Positions 32,598 to 40,282 of a stretch of 51,339 bases of DNA are shown here, in pieces. The stretch comes from a virus. Every line of letters begins with the position of its first letter. The stretch's first letter is position 1. The position numbers and the translations under genes are program-made. Below the pieces are notes generated by a model. It saw only the letters and a list, made by a program, of their open reading frames with translations. It made no database searches and was not told the DNA's origin. The DNA lies in the IMG/VR virus record IMGVR_UViG_3300035698_011830, positions 1-51,339 of that record. One strand, 5' to 3'.

Positions 32598-33275
32598 ATG
32601 AGGCGGAGAGAGATCATCCTCGTCCTCGGACCTCCGCGGTCCGCGGTCCAAAAGGTCGGCGCGGTGTGCGCGGCGAGTCCGGGCGTATCGACGGCGCGGG
32701 TCCAAGTCTGCCGGGGCGCGTTGAGGGAGCATGACGCTCTCAAGCGGAAGGTTCATTGGGCGGCGCTCCATGACGCGGGGATAGATCCTCGGACGTTCGC
32801 GAGTCCGCTTCCGGAATCCCATACCGGAACTTGGATCAACCAATGGGCGGCGCGGCTCCGGGAGGTCGTTCAACAGAAGTTCGACCGATTCCCCTTGGTC
32901 GCGGTTTGCGAGATCCCGGGTCTATGGCCGATCTGGGAAGCGGCGTTCGGTCCCGATGAGGCGTCTCCGTTCCGCGTCCGGTTCCTCCTCGTCTGGAGAG
33001 AGCCGGGGGAGGTCGCTCGGGGTCTCGATCATACGCGGTACATCTCCGAGGTCGACCCGATGGAGTGGGCGCGGAATCATTGTGACCAAGTCGAGGCGTG
33101 CCAGAGAGCGACAGGAGCGCCGATCCTCGATGCAACGGACTGGCTCCTCCGGGGTCGGACGGAGTCGCTTGAGGCGGCTCTCGGAGCCGTAGGCTTGACG
33201 TGGAACCCTTCCGGGGTCGATTCTCTGAGTAAGCGCGGCGGACACGGGAGAGAGAACGGAGGGCGGTCGAGATGA
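32598..33275 (+). CDS. Sulfotransferase-like protein
   Basis: ATG 32598 follows GAAGAGGGAGAACTCAG. REIILVLGPPRSAVQKVGAV (4-20 and on) resembles the 5'-phosphosulfate loop of PAPS-dependent sulfotransferases, where the usual form is GxPRSGTS. The change of GT to AV is unusual. FRVRFLLVWREPGEVARGLD (126-143) matches the 3'-phosphate binding strand and helix. It would add sulfate from PAPS to a sugar or other acceptor, closing the cassette. A related P-loop kinase is an alternative. Confidence 0.55.
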   Translation: MRRREIILVLGPPRSAVQKVGAVCAASPGVSTARVQVCRGALREHDALKRKVHWAALHDAGIDPRTFASPLPESHTGTWINQWAARLREVVQQKFDRFPLVAVCEIPGLWPIWEAAFGPDEASPFRVRFLLVWREPGEVARGLDHTRYISEVDPMEWARNHCDQVEACQRATGAPILDATDWLLRGRTESLEAALGAVGLTWNPSGVDSLSKRGGHGRENGGRSR

Positions 33276-33655
33276 CTTGCAGAGCGACCGAAGCGCAAAT
33301 CAAAGGCGTCATGACCGGAACGACCATGACGACTTCCCAACTGACTCCGTTCCTCGAAGCGGCGAACGCTCTCGTCAACGACATCCCCTCCGGTTGCTAC
33401 GGTGACGACCGACTCCGCCAGATCGAGATATGGCTCTCCGCTCATCTCGCAACCGTCGGAGGGACGGAGCGGGAGGCGGTCGAGGTCAAAGTTGGGGACG
33501 CAACCGAGAAGTATTCCATCGGATCTTCTACCGACCCAAGAGGTCTTGGCTCAACGCGTTACGGCCAACAGGTAAAGCTATTTGACAGCAAAGGGATGCT
33601 CTCGAAGACAACCCAATTCTCCGCGGAGTGGCTCGGGACCACGGACGTAACATGA
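33272..33655 (+). CDS. Head-tail connector protein
   Basis: ATG 33272 overlaps the sulfotransferase stop. TEAQIKGVMTGTTMTTSQLT, PFLEAANALVNDIPSGCYGD and RQIEIWLSAHLATV are a helical pattern typical of gp6-like adaptor proteins; the end GSTRYGQQVKLFDSKG is also typical. It would form the ring below the portal. Confidence 0.7.
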   Translation: MTCRATEAQIKGVMTGTTMTTSQLTPFLEAANALVNDIPSGCYGDDRLRQIEIWLSAHLATVGGTEREAVEVKVGDATEKYSIGSSTDPRGLGSTRYGQQVKLFDSKGMLSKTTQFSAEWLGTTDVT

Positions 33656-34005
33656 GCGCGTTCTGGGTGAAATTCCTCAAGAATGACGCGGTCTATTGGG
33701 CGTCTCCGGTTCCGAACGGTCTTGGAGGTCACACTTTCGCGGCTCCGGTTGAGATCAAGGTTCGATGGGAAGACAAGTCGGTGAACTTCACGGACGAGAA
33801 CGGGGACGAGAAGCGTTCCGAGTCGGTCATCTATTCCAACCGGAATTTCGTCGTCGGAGGCTATCTCTATCAAGGGACTCTTGCGGACCTCTCGTCCGCG
33901 GAAGAGGCGGACCCTCAAACGGTCGCGGGCGCGCGTCCAGTCCAAGCGGTTGAGAAGACTCCAAGCCTACGGGCAAACGAGTATATCCGGAAGGTCATGC
34001 TATAA
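33652..34005 (+). CDS. Putative head-tail joining protein
   Basis: ATG 33652 overlaps the previous stop (ATGA). The 117-residue product includes DAVYWASPVPNGLGGHTFAA and VEIKVRWEDKSVNF, a beta-rich pattern of phage head-closure or stopper proteins. The assignment leans on gene order. Confidence 0.55.
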   Translation: MSAFWVKFLKNDAVYWASPVPNGLGGHTFAAPVEIKVRWEDKSVNFTDENGDEKRSESVIYSNRNFVVGGYLYQGTLADLSSAEEADPQTVAGARPVQAVEKTPSLRANEYIRKVML

Positions 34006-34409
34006 TGGCAGTTACGTGGACGGTCGACGGGATCGCGTTGGTCAATACCAATATCGAGAAGAGTCTCCGCGGCATGGTCAACCGGTCTCGTCCCGCTATG
34101 CGTCTCGCCGGTCTCGCGATGGAGGCGGAAGCCGGGAAGCTCACTCCGGTCGATACGGGGAACCTCCGCGGGTCCCGATATTCCAGGGTCGTGAAATCGG
34201 GCGGATCGATCAGGGCTCCGAATGGACGATTTCTCGGAGCGCCCTATGGCGTCGAGGTCGGATACGGGGCGAACTACGCGGTCAAGGTCCACGAGACGAA
34301 CGCGAACTATCGGGTTGGACAGTGGAAGTTCCTCGAAATGGGTGTCAGAGCCGCAACGCCTCAAGTGATCCAGATCCTTGGTGCTGAAATGCAAGTGAGG
34401 CGCGCGTGA
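34005..34409 (+). CDS. HK97 gp10-like tail completion protein
   Basis: The ATG at 34005 shares its A with the preceding TAA stop. AMRLAGLAMEAEAGKLTPVD, TGNLRGSRYSRV and YGVEVGYGANYAVKVHETN match the HK97 gp10 group (TP.dTG.Lr.S and VGY...YA..vhe). Confidence 0.75.
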   Translation: MAVTWTVDGIALVNTNIEKSLRGMVNRSRPAMRLAGLAMEAEAGKLTPVDTGNLRGSRYSRVVKSGGSIRAPNGRFLGAPYGVEVGYGANYAVKVHETNANYRVGQWKFLEMGVRAATPQVIQILGAEMQVRRA

Positions 34410-34819
34410 CGATCAATTCCGCGGCTTACGATCTGGCTCAGATCGTCGACGGGGACTCCTCCTTCTCGCTCTCGATCGGGACCAACCTCTTCGTTGGTGT
34501 CATGCCAAAAGAGCCGGAAGGTCTGTTGGTCCTCTTCCAGGATGCTCCCTCGGAGCCTCCGGAGGCGCTCCTCGACTCCTCGACGAACTATGAGCGGCCA
34601 GCGGTCCAAATGATGGTCCGGAGCGCGGTCGGCGGGTATGTCGCGGCTCAGGTTCTCGCGGGAGACCTCAAGAGGTCGCTCCACAATCTGTCCGATGTTA
34701 CAATTTCGACAACGCGATATATCGGGATTTGGGCGACGAGCGAACCGTTTCCGATCGGACAGGACGAAAGGGAACGGACTCTTTTCGTCGTCAACTTCCG
34801 GATTCATCGGACGAGTTGA
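34406..34819 (+). CDS. Putative tail terminator / minor capsid protein
   Basis: GTG 34406 overlaps the previous stop (GTGA). The 137-residue protein has LLVLFQDAPSEPPEALLDSS and YERPAVQMMVRSAVGGYVAA and ends in RERTLFVVNFRIHR, like small phage proteins of the minor-capsid/tail-terminator group. The order gp10-like, terminator, tube is standard. Confidence 0.6.
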   Translation: MTINSAAYDLAQIVDGDSSFSLSIGTNLFVGVMPKEPEGLLVLFQDAPSEPPEALLDSSTNYERPAVQMMVRSAVGGYVAAQVLAGDLKRSLHNLSDVTISTTRYIGIWATSEPFPIGQDERERTLFVVNFRIHRTS

Positions 34820-34882
34820 CAGAGATCCCGCGGAAAGGATCCCGCGGGGCGATGGGGACAACGAACAAGGAGGTTCGTTCCA

Positions 34883-35305
34883 ATGGCATCGAACGCTTTT
34901 GCGGGCGTAGGAACTCAATTCAAGCGGGAGAGTTCGACCTCTTCCGGCGTCTTCGTCGCTCTCGCGGAGATCATGACGATTGACGGCGTCTCGATGTCCC
35001 GGGATGACATCGACGTAACCAACCTCGATTCGACCGGCGGCTATCGGGAGTACATCCCGGGTTTCCGTGACGGCGGAACGGTCGATCTCGATATGAACTT
35101 TACTTTCGACGCGTATCAGACCGTCCTTGCGGACTTCGAATCGTCGACGGTCCAGACGTATCAGATTGCTTTGTCGGATGCGTCGGGGACAACCCTCACC
35201 TTCGACGGGTATTTCAACGCTCTCTCCGCCAGCGTTGCGGCGGATACTCAAGTTATGGCGAAGGCAACCGTCAAGGTTACCGGCGCGGTCACTCTCGCCA
35301 GCTAA
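34883..35305 (+). CDS. Major tail tube protein
   Basis: ATG 34883 follows ACAAGGAGGTTCGTTCCA. GVSMSRDDIDVTNLDSTGGY, REYIPGFRDGGTVDLDMNF and TLTFDGYFNALSASVAAD show the beta-sandwich pattern of the lambda gpV-like tail tube family. A strong ribosome binding site fits an abundant structural protein. Confidence 0.8.
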   Translation: MASNAFAGVGTQFKRESSTSSGVFVALAEIMTIDGVSMSRDDIDVTNLDSTGGYREYIPGFRDGGTVDLDMNFTFDAYQTVLADFESSTVQTYQIALSDASGTTLTFDGYFNALSASVAADTQVMAKATVKVTGAVTLAS

Positions 35306-35336
35306 CCAACCGACAGAACCGACAAGGGGAAGACTT

Positions 35337-35738
35337 GTGGAAGATCGGCATTTCCTAACCAAGGAAGAGATTGAGAACGCGAAGGACTGGGAGCCGGAAG
35401 CGATCGAGGTTCCGGAGTGGGGCGGTTGGGTTCTCATCCGTCCGATGTCCGGGTTCGATCGTGACAGGATCGAAGTCCTCGCGAGCGAAAAGAAGGACAT
35501 GACGAATCTCCGCGCGGAGATGGTCGTTGCTTCTATCTGCGACTCGAAGGGGAAAAAGGTCTTCACGCGGCGAGAGGTCGGAGCGTTGGGGAACAAGTCC
35601 GGGGTTGCTCTGGATAGAGTCTTCGCTCGGGCGCTCATCCTGTCCGGGCTCAAGAAAGAGGTCGTAGAGGACATTGCAAAAAACTCCGAAGGCGAGACGG
35701 ACGAAGAGTCCTTTTTCGACTCTGTCTCGCCGGAGTAG
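35337..35738 (+). CDS. Tail assembly chaperone, gpG-like
   Basis: GTG 35337 follows AAGGGGAAGACTT. The 133-residue acidic protein includes FLTKEEIENAKDWEPEAIEV and WGGWVLIRPMSGFDRDRIEV, typical of the first tail chaperone located between tube and tape measure genes. Near its end lies A AAA AAC (35678-35684) in the right phase for a -1 slip, and CTTTTTC (35711-35717). A -1 shift at either would fuse it to the next frame, as in lambda G-GT. Confidence 0.7.
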   Translation: MEDRHFLTKEEIENAKDWEPEAIEVPEWGGWVLIRPMSGFDRDRIEVLASEKKDMTNLRAEMVVASICDSKGKKVFTRREVGALGNKSGVALDRVFARALILSGLKKEVVEDIAKNSEGETDEESFFDSVSPE

Positions 35739-35764
35739 GGGGAGCGGCTCATCCGGACGAACTC

Positions 35765-36031
35765 TTGTCCCGGTTGGACTCACGACAGATCGCGGAATGG
35801 TACGCGTTCAGTCTGCTGGAACCTTTCGGGCCGGAGTACGATTGGCAACGATACGCAAACCTCGCTTGCATCATTGGGAACGCGTTCAAGGCTAAAAAGT
35901 CCAAGACGTTCGACGTGGACGACTTCCGTCCGAAGATCGTCACGGATGAGGAGAGGGTCATCGAGGGACAACGGAAAGTCCTTCACAACCTCTACGCTTG
36001 GGCGGTGACTGAGGGGAAAACGAGAGACTAG
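35765..36031 (+). CDS. Tail assembly chaperone, T-like part
   Basis: This frame (-1 relative to the upstream gene) is open across the upstream stop and contains AGVGGAAHPDELLSRLDSRQ, then IAEWYAFSLLEPFGPEYDW. The TTG at 35765 is the only independent start and has no clear ribosome binding site, so the part is probably made by frameshifting from the gpG-like gene. The C-terminal RQIAEWYAF and GP.YD.QRYANLACII patterns are typical of tail chaperone second parts. Confidence 0.65.
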   Translation: MSRLDSRQIAEWYAFSLLEPFGPEYDWQRYANLACIIGNAFKAKKSKTFDVDDFRPKIVTDEERVIEGQRKVLHNLYAWAVTEGKTRD

Positions 36032-36052
36032 CCAAAGGATGGGAGCCAAGGA

Positions 36053-38344
36053 ATGGCGAACGTCGTTGAAGCGGGAAAGCTCATCGCAAGGCTCGGTCTT
36101 GACGTTGCGGGACTCAAGCGCGGCGCGGCTCAGGCGCGGCGGCAACTCGGTGGGCTCCGGGGTAGCTTCTCCAACTTCGGGAAGTCGTTGGGAGGTCTCA
36201 ACGGTCTTCTCGCCGGAGTCGGGGTCGGTCTCGGAGTCGCGGGTCTCGCCGGGGCGCTAAAGTCCGTAGTCTCCGCGGGAGCGAAGTTCCAGAAGACAAT
36301 GCTCACGGTGGGAGCCGTGACGAGCGCAACTCCGGATCTCTTCGCGGCAATGACCGCAGAGGCGCGGAGGATGGGCGAGACAACCGAGTTTACAGCAACC
36401 CAAGCGGCGGAGTCTCTCCTAATGCTAGGGCGAGCCGGGTTCTCCGCAATGGAGTCGACCAAGGCTCTCCCGGGAACGCTCGATCTTGCAACCGCGGGAA
36501 ACCTCGACCTCGGAAGCGCGGCGGACATTGCAACGAACGTCCTCGCGGGAATGCGTCTCGAAGTTGAAGACCTCTCCCGGGTCAATGACGTCCTTGTTGC
36601 AACGGCCAACTCCTCCAACTCGACAGTCGGAGAACTCGGAGAGGCGTTCAAGTTCGCGGCTCCGGCGGCGGCGGCGCTCGGGTATTCCGTCGAGGAGACC
36701 GCGGGTCTCATTGGGAAGATGCATGATGCCGGAATCAAAGGAGGTCTCGCGGGGCGGAACCTTCAGATCATGCTATCGGGCGCGGGCAAGGCGGCCAAGT
36801 CTCTCGGGATCGAGTCTACGGACCTCGTCGACGTCCTCGCGGAGATGGAGAAGCGCGGCGCAATCTGGGACGACTACAAGGAGTTCTTTGGAGAGGCGGC
36901 CAAGGGAGCGGCCAACATTGCGGCGGTTTCCGGAGCAACGGTCGAGATGCAAAACAAACTCGCGGATGCCGGGGGAACGGCGAAGCGAGTAGCGGACGAG
37001 ATTCGATCCTCCTTCCAGGGTCGCATGGACGAACTCAAGTCGACGATGGAATCTCTCAAGATCGACATTTTCGACAAGCTGGAACCGGAACTCGCGGCGT
37101 CGACGGGCGCTCTCATCGACTGGCTCCGATCGAATAAAGACTCGATCATTGAGATGGGTTCCGCGGTCCTCGGTGGCATCATCGAGGTCGTCAAGGGAGT
37201 CGGGAAGCTCCTCAACGGGTTGTATCAAGGGTTCCGTGAGACTTGGGAGATCGTCGGAGGGGACGCGTCTCAGTCCTTCGGAGAGATGAAGACGTTTGCT
37301 CTCGACTTCCTCTCCGTCATGACATTCGTCTTCAAGACGATCGGGACAACGGTTGCGGTCGTCATCGGAGCAATTGTTACTTGGTGGAACGCTCTCGTCA
37401 AGGGTATGAGCGCGGGAGCCAAGGGGTTCGGGCATCTCTTCAAGGGAGAATGGTCGGAGGCTAAGGACGCATTCGGGCAAGGCTTCAAGGATCTCGGAGA
37501 TGGACTCAAGAAGTCTATCGAGATTGGCGTCAAGGGAATCAAACAAATCGGCGCTAACTGGAACGGGATGTTAGATGACATGGCCGAACGTCGATTTCCA
37601 ACGGAACTTCTCGTCGAGGATGTCACCAACGCTCTCGACGAGGCGACCAAAGGCGTCGGTCATACCTCCAAAGCGGCCAAGGAATCCGGTCTCGGTGGCA
37701 CCAAGACCAAGGTCAAGGACGACGCGGCGGAGGTCGGAACGATCCTCGGTCGTGAGCTTGGGAAGGGGATCGAGTACGCGGGAGGGAAGTTCGACGACCT
37801 CGCGGCGGATATGGAGTCCAACTTCCGGACCCTCTTCGGTGACACTCTGAGGGGAGAGGTCGACGCTTTTGCCAACTTCTTTGGAAGCATCTTTAATCAG
37901 GTTCTCGACGCTATAGCGAACAACGCAACGAGCGAACTCGGGAACATCCTTGCGAGTATGTCCGGCGGATCGGCTCCGGGAGAAGGTGGGTTCGGTTCGT
38001 TCTTCAACAACATCTTCTCCAAGATCGGCGGAGGCAAGTCCAACGCGGATCAATTCTCGCTCGGAATGGACATGATCAACCAGCTTCCGAGGTTCGGTTC
38101 CGGCGGCTTCGTCTCCAAGCCAACCCTAGCGTTGGTCGGGGAGAAGGGTCCGGAAATGATGGTCCCGATGGATCGGATCGGAGAACTCCTCGGAGCGGGG
38201 AGAGGAGATACCTTCCGTCAAGATGTCGTGATTCAGACTCCGAATCCGCAGTCGTTCCAGCGCAGTGAATCCCAGATCATGCAACGGCTCGGAGTCGCGG
38301 CGCATAGTCTCAGGAACCGCGGTCGCGTGAGCGGGAGAAGGTAG
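36053..38344 (+). CDS. Tail tape measure protein
   Basis: ATG 36053 follows GGGAGCCAAGGA. Residues 1-75 are a basic helical start with a Gly-rich hydrophobic stretch. FQKTMLTVGAVTSATPDLFA, MTAEARRMGETTEFTATQAA and GELGEAFKFAAPAAAALGYS mark the TP901-type tape measure domain. Hydrophobic segments near residues 365-385 and 420-450 (MTFVFKTIGTTVAVVIGAIV) are usual. The C-terminus RFGSGGFVSKPTLALVGEKG is the typical end of this family. With 763 residues a tail of roughly 0.1 micrometre is expected from the general length rule. Confidence 0.9.
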   Translation: MANVVEAGKLIARLGLDVAGLKRGAAQARRQLGGLRGSFSNFGKSLGGLNGLLAGVGVGLGVAGLAGALKSVVSAGAKFQKTMLTVGAVTSATPDLFAAMTAEARRMGETTEFTATQAAESLLMLGRAGFSAMESTKALPGTLDLATAGNLDLGSAADIATNVLAGMRLEVEDLSRVNDVLVATANSSNSTVGELGEAFKFAAPAAAALGYSVEETAGLIGKMHDAGIKGGLAGRNLQIMLSGAGKAAKSLGIESTDLVDVLAEMEKRGAIWDDYKEFFGEAAKGAANIAAVSGATVEMQNKLADAGGTAKRVADEIRSSFQGRMDELKSTMESLKIDIFDKLEPELAASTGALIDWLRSNKDSIIEMGSAVLGGIIEVVKGVGKLLNGLYQGFRETWEIVGGDASQSFGEMKTFALDFLSVMTFVFKTIGTTVAVVIGAIVTWWNALVKGMSAGAKGFGHLFKGEWSEAKDAFGQGFKDLGDGLKKSIEIGVKGIKQIGANWNGMLDDMAERRFPTELLVEDVTNALDEATKGVGHTSKAAKESGLGGTKTKVKDDAAEVGTILGRELGKGIEYAGGKFDDLAADMESNFRTLFGDTLRGEVDAFANFFGSIFNQVLDAIANNATSELGNILASMSGGSAPGEGGFGSFFNNIFSKIGGGKSNADQFSLGMDMINQLPRFGSGGFVSKPTLALVGEKGPEMMVPMDRIGELLGAGRGDTFRQDVVIQTPNPQSFQRSESQIMQRLGVAAHSLRNRGRVSGRR

Positions 38345-38349
38345 ATCCA

Positions 38350-38958
38350 ATGGCGTTCGATGAGAGTCCGAGGTTCCCAACCGATATTTCCTACGGGTCC
38401 CAAGGCGGACCGCAGTTCATGACGTCGATCGTCCAACTGAAGAGCGGGGAGGAGCAACGCTATCAGGAGTGGACCTATCCGCTCGAACTCTGGAACGTGG
38501 CCTATGGCGTCAAGACGAAGGCGCTCCTCACGTCTCTACATTCGTTCTTCATGGCGCGTCGAGGGATGGCGCGCGGGTTCCGCTTCAAAAACCATGACGA
38601 CTTCGAAGCGGACTCTCAGACGCTCGGAGTAGGGGACGCGTCAACCGCGGGGTTCCAACTCGTCAAAGTCTATGAGCCAAGCGGACCGGCTCCGTTGACG
38701 CGGAAGATAACCAAGCCGGTTTCTGGGACGGTCGACGTCTATCTTGACGCGGTTCTCCAGACGATAACAACCGATTACACCATCGACACAACAACCGGGA
38801 TTGTGACGTTCAACGCTCCTCCCGGAAGCGGGGAAGTCGTGACGGCGTCCTTCGATTTCGACATCCCGGCGCGGTTCGATACGGATCATTTCTCGTTGGA
38901 GCTATCCAACTATGAGGCTCGGAGCGTTGCAATCCCAGTCCGGGAGCTTCGTCGATGA
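38350..38958 (+). CDS. GTA-type distal tail protein (DUF2460)
   Basis: ATG 38350 follows GAGAAGGTAGATCCA. FDESPRFPTDISYGSQGGPQ, RYQEWTYPLELWNVAYGVKT and FMARRGMARGFRFKNHDDFE are the DUF2460 signature. The C-terminal YTIDTTTGIVTFNAPPGSGE and FDFDIPARFDTDHFSLEL complete it. It is homologous to the distal tail protein of the Rhodobacter gene transfer agent and starts a four-gene tail-tip set. Confidence 0.85.
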   Translation: MAFDESPRFPTDISYGSQGGPQFMTSIVQLKSGEEQRYQEWTYPLELWNVAYGVKTKALLTSLHSFFMARRGMARGFRFKNHDDFEADSQTLGVGDASTAGFQLVKVYEPSGPAPLTRKITKPVSGTVDVYLDAVLQTITTDYTIDTTTGIVTFNAPPGSGEVVTASFDFDIPARFDTDHFSLELSNYEARSVAIPVRELRR

Positions 38959-39857
38959 GGACGATTTCCTCCGCTCTCCAAGCTCACTTCGAAGGTGAGC
39001 TTGCAACTCTCGCTCTCTGTTGGGAGATCCGGCGTCTCGACGGACAGGCGTTCTATTTCACCGACCATGACGTTGACGTCTCCTTCGGAGGCGAGACCTT
39101 CCAAGCGGCAAACGGGACGGTCACAACGGCGATCTCTCAAGCGCGCGGATTGGATGTCGACAATCTGGAAGCGACGACGTTCCTTGACGGAACGACCTTC
39201 ACTCTCGGGGACATCGTCGCGGGGCGCTATGACGGAGCGGCAGTCGATATTTTCTTCGTCAACTATGAGGACACGTCTCAAGGCGCGGTCTACATCTGCA
39301 AGGGTTGGAGCGTCGGGAACGTCGAGGTCACGAACGGAGAAACGTTCAAGGTCGAGATTCGCGGAATCGTCGACAAGCTCAACCAATCGATAACGGCTCT
39401 ATATTCTGTCTCCTGTCGTGCGGAGCTTGGGGACGCGCGTTGCGGCGTCGACCTCGGAGGGACCAACGAGATATGGAGCCAGTCCGGAGCGGTCACGGCG
39501 GTAACGGGGACGCGGCACACCTTCAACGTCTCGGGGTTGGTGACCCATACCAACGATACGGGTTTGTTCGATGGCGGAATCCTCACGTGGACATCGGGCG
39601 AGAACAACGGACTACAAATGGAAGTGAAGCAATATATCGAGGCGTTTGGGACGATCCTCCTCCTCCTCCCTATGCCGTTCGATGTTGCAGAAACGGATAC
39701 TTTCGATATTACGGCGGGATGTCCGAAGGACTATCGGGTTTGCGATTCTCGCTTTTCTAACATCCTGAACTTCCGCGGGGAACCGGTCGTCCCTGTTGAC
39801 GGGCAAGTTCCAGTTGATCGAGGCGTCTCGCGCCAGAGACATCCGCACCAACGATGA
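38955..39857 (+). CDS. GTA-type tail hub protein (DUF2163)
   Basis: ATG 38955 overlaps the previous stop. LATLALCWEIRRLDGQAFYF (residues 15-34), TDHDVDVSFGGETFQAANG and FFVNYEDTSQGAVYICKGWS fit the DUF2163 N-terminal part. YSVSCRAELGDARCGVDLG and AGCPKDYRVCDSRFSNILNF match the Cys-containing C-terminal part. The last 20 residues (DGQVPVDRGVSRQRHPHQR) deviate from the usual end; a late frameshift is possible. Confidence 0.8.
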   Translation: MRTISSALQAHFEGELATLALCWEIRRLDGQAFYFTDHDVDVSFGGETFQAANGTVTTAISQARGLDVDNLEATTFLDGTTFTLGDIVAGRYDGAAVDIFFVNYEDTSQGAVYICKGWSVGNVEVTNGETFKVEIRGIVDKLNQSITALYSVSCRAELGDARCGVDLGGTNEIWSQSGAVTAVTGTRHTFNVSGLVTHTNDTGLFDGGILTWTSGENNGLQMEVKQYIEAFGTILLLLPMPFDVAETDTFDITAGCPKDYRVCDSRFSNILNFRGEPVVPVDGQVPVDRGVSRQRHPHQR

Positions 39858-40282
39858 GCCGGATCGAAGCGACAAGAGACCGGATCGTATCAACGGCGCT
39901 CGATTGGCTTGGAGTCCCATTCCTTCATCGAGGAAGGGACCGGACGGGTGTCGATTGCGCGGGTCTTGTCCTAGTGGCTAGAAACGCGGCTCTCTCTCCT
40001 TCAGTCGAGGAGACCGACTATCCCCGGATCATGGCGAAACCGAGGATTCGGGAAATGCTCTGTCTTCACGCGAAAGAGATCATGCTCCGAGAGTTGGAGC
40101 GCGGAGACGTCGTCATCATGTCCCAAGGTGGGGAGACCTTGCGGAAGGGATGGAATCATCTTGGAGTTTGGACCGGGAGCGGCGTCGTCAATGCGACATA
40201 TTCCCGCGGTGTGATCTATGAGGCGGCTCCGATCGCGTTTCCGAGGGTTTGCAACGTCTATCGGTGGAAGGGTCTTGAATGA
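39854..40282 (+). CDS. NlpC/P60 tail-tip peptidase (GTA type)
   Basis: ATG 39854 overlaps the previous stop. LDWLGVPFLHRGRDRTGVDC places the catalytic Cys at residue 35, and KGWNHLGVWTGSG puts the His at 102. At 142 aa it matches the GTA-family cell-wall peptidase that opens peptidoglycan during DNA entry. Confidence 0.85.
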   Translation: MSRIEATRDRIVSTALDWLGVPFLHRGRDRTGVDCAGLVLVARNAALSPSVEETDYPRIMAKPRIREMLCLHAKEIMLRELERGDVVIMSQGGETLRKGWNHLGVWTGSGVVNATYSRGVIYEAAPIAFPRVCNVYRWKGLE

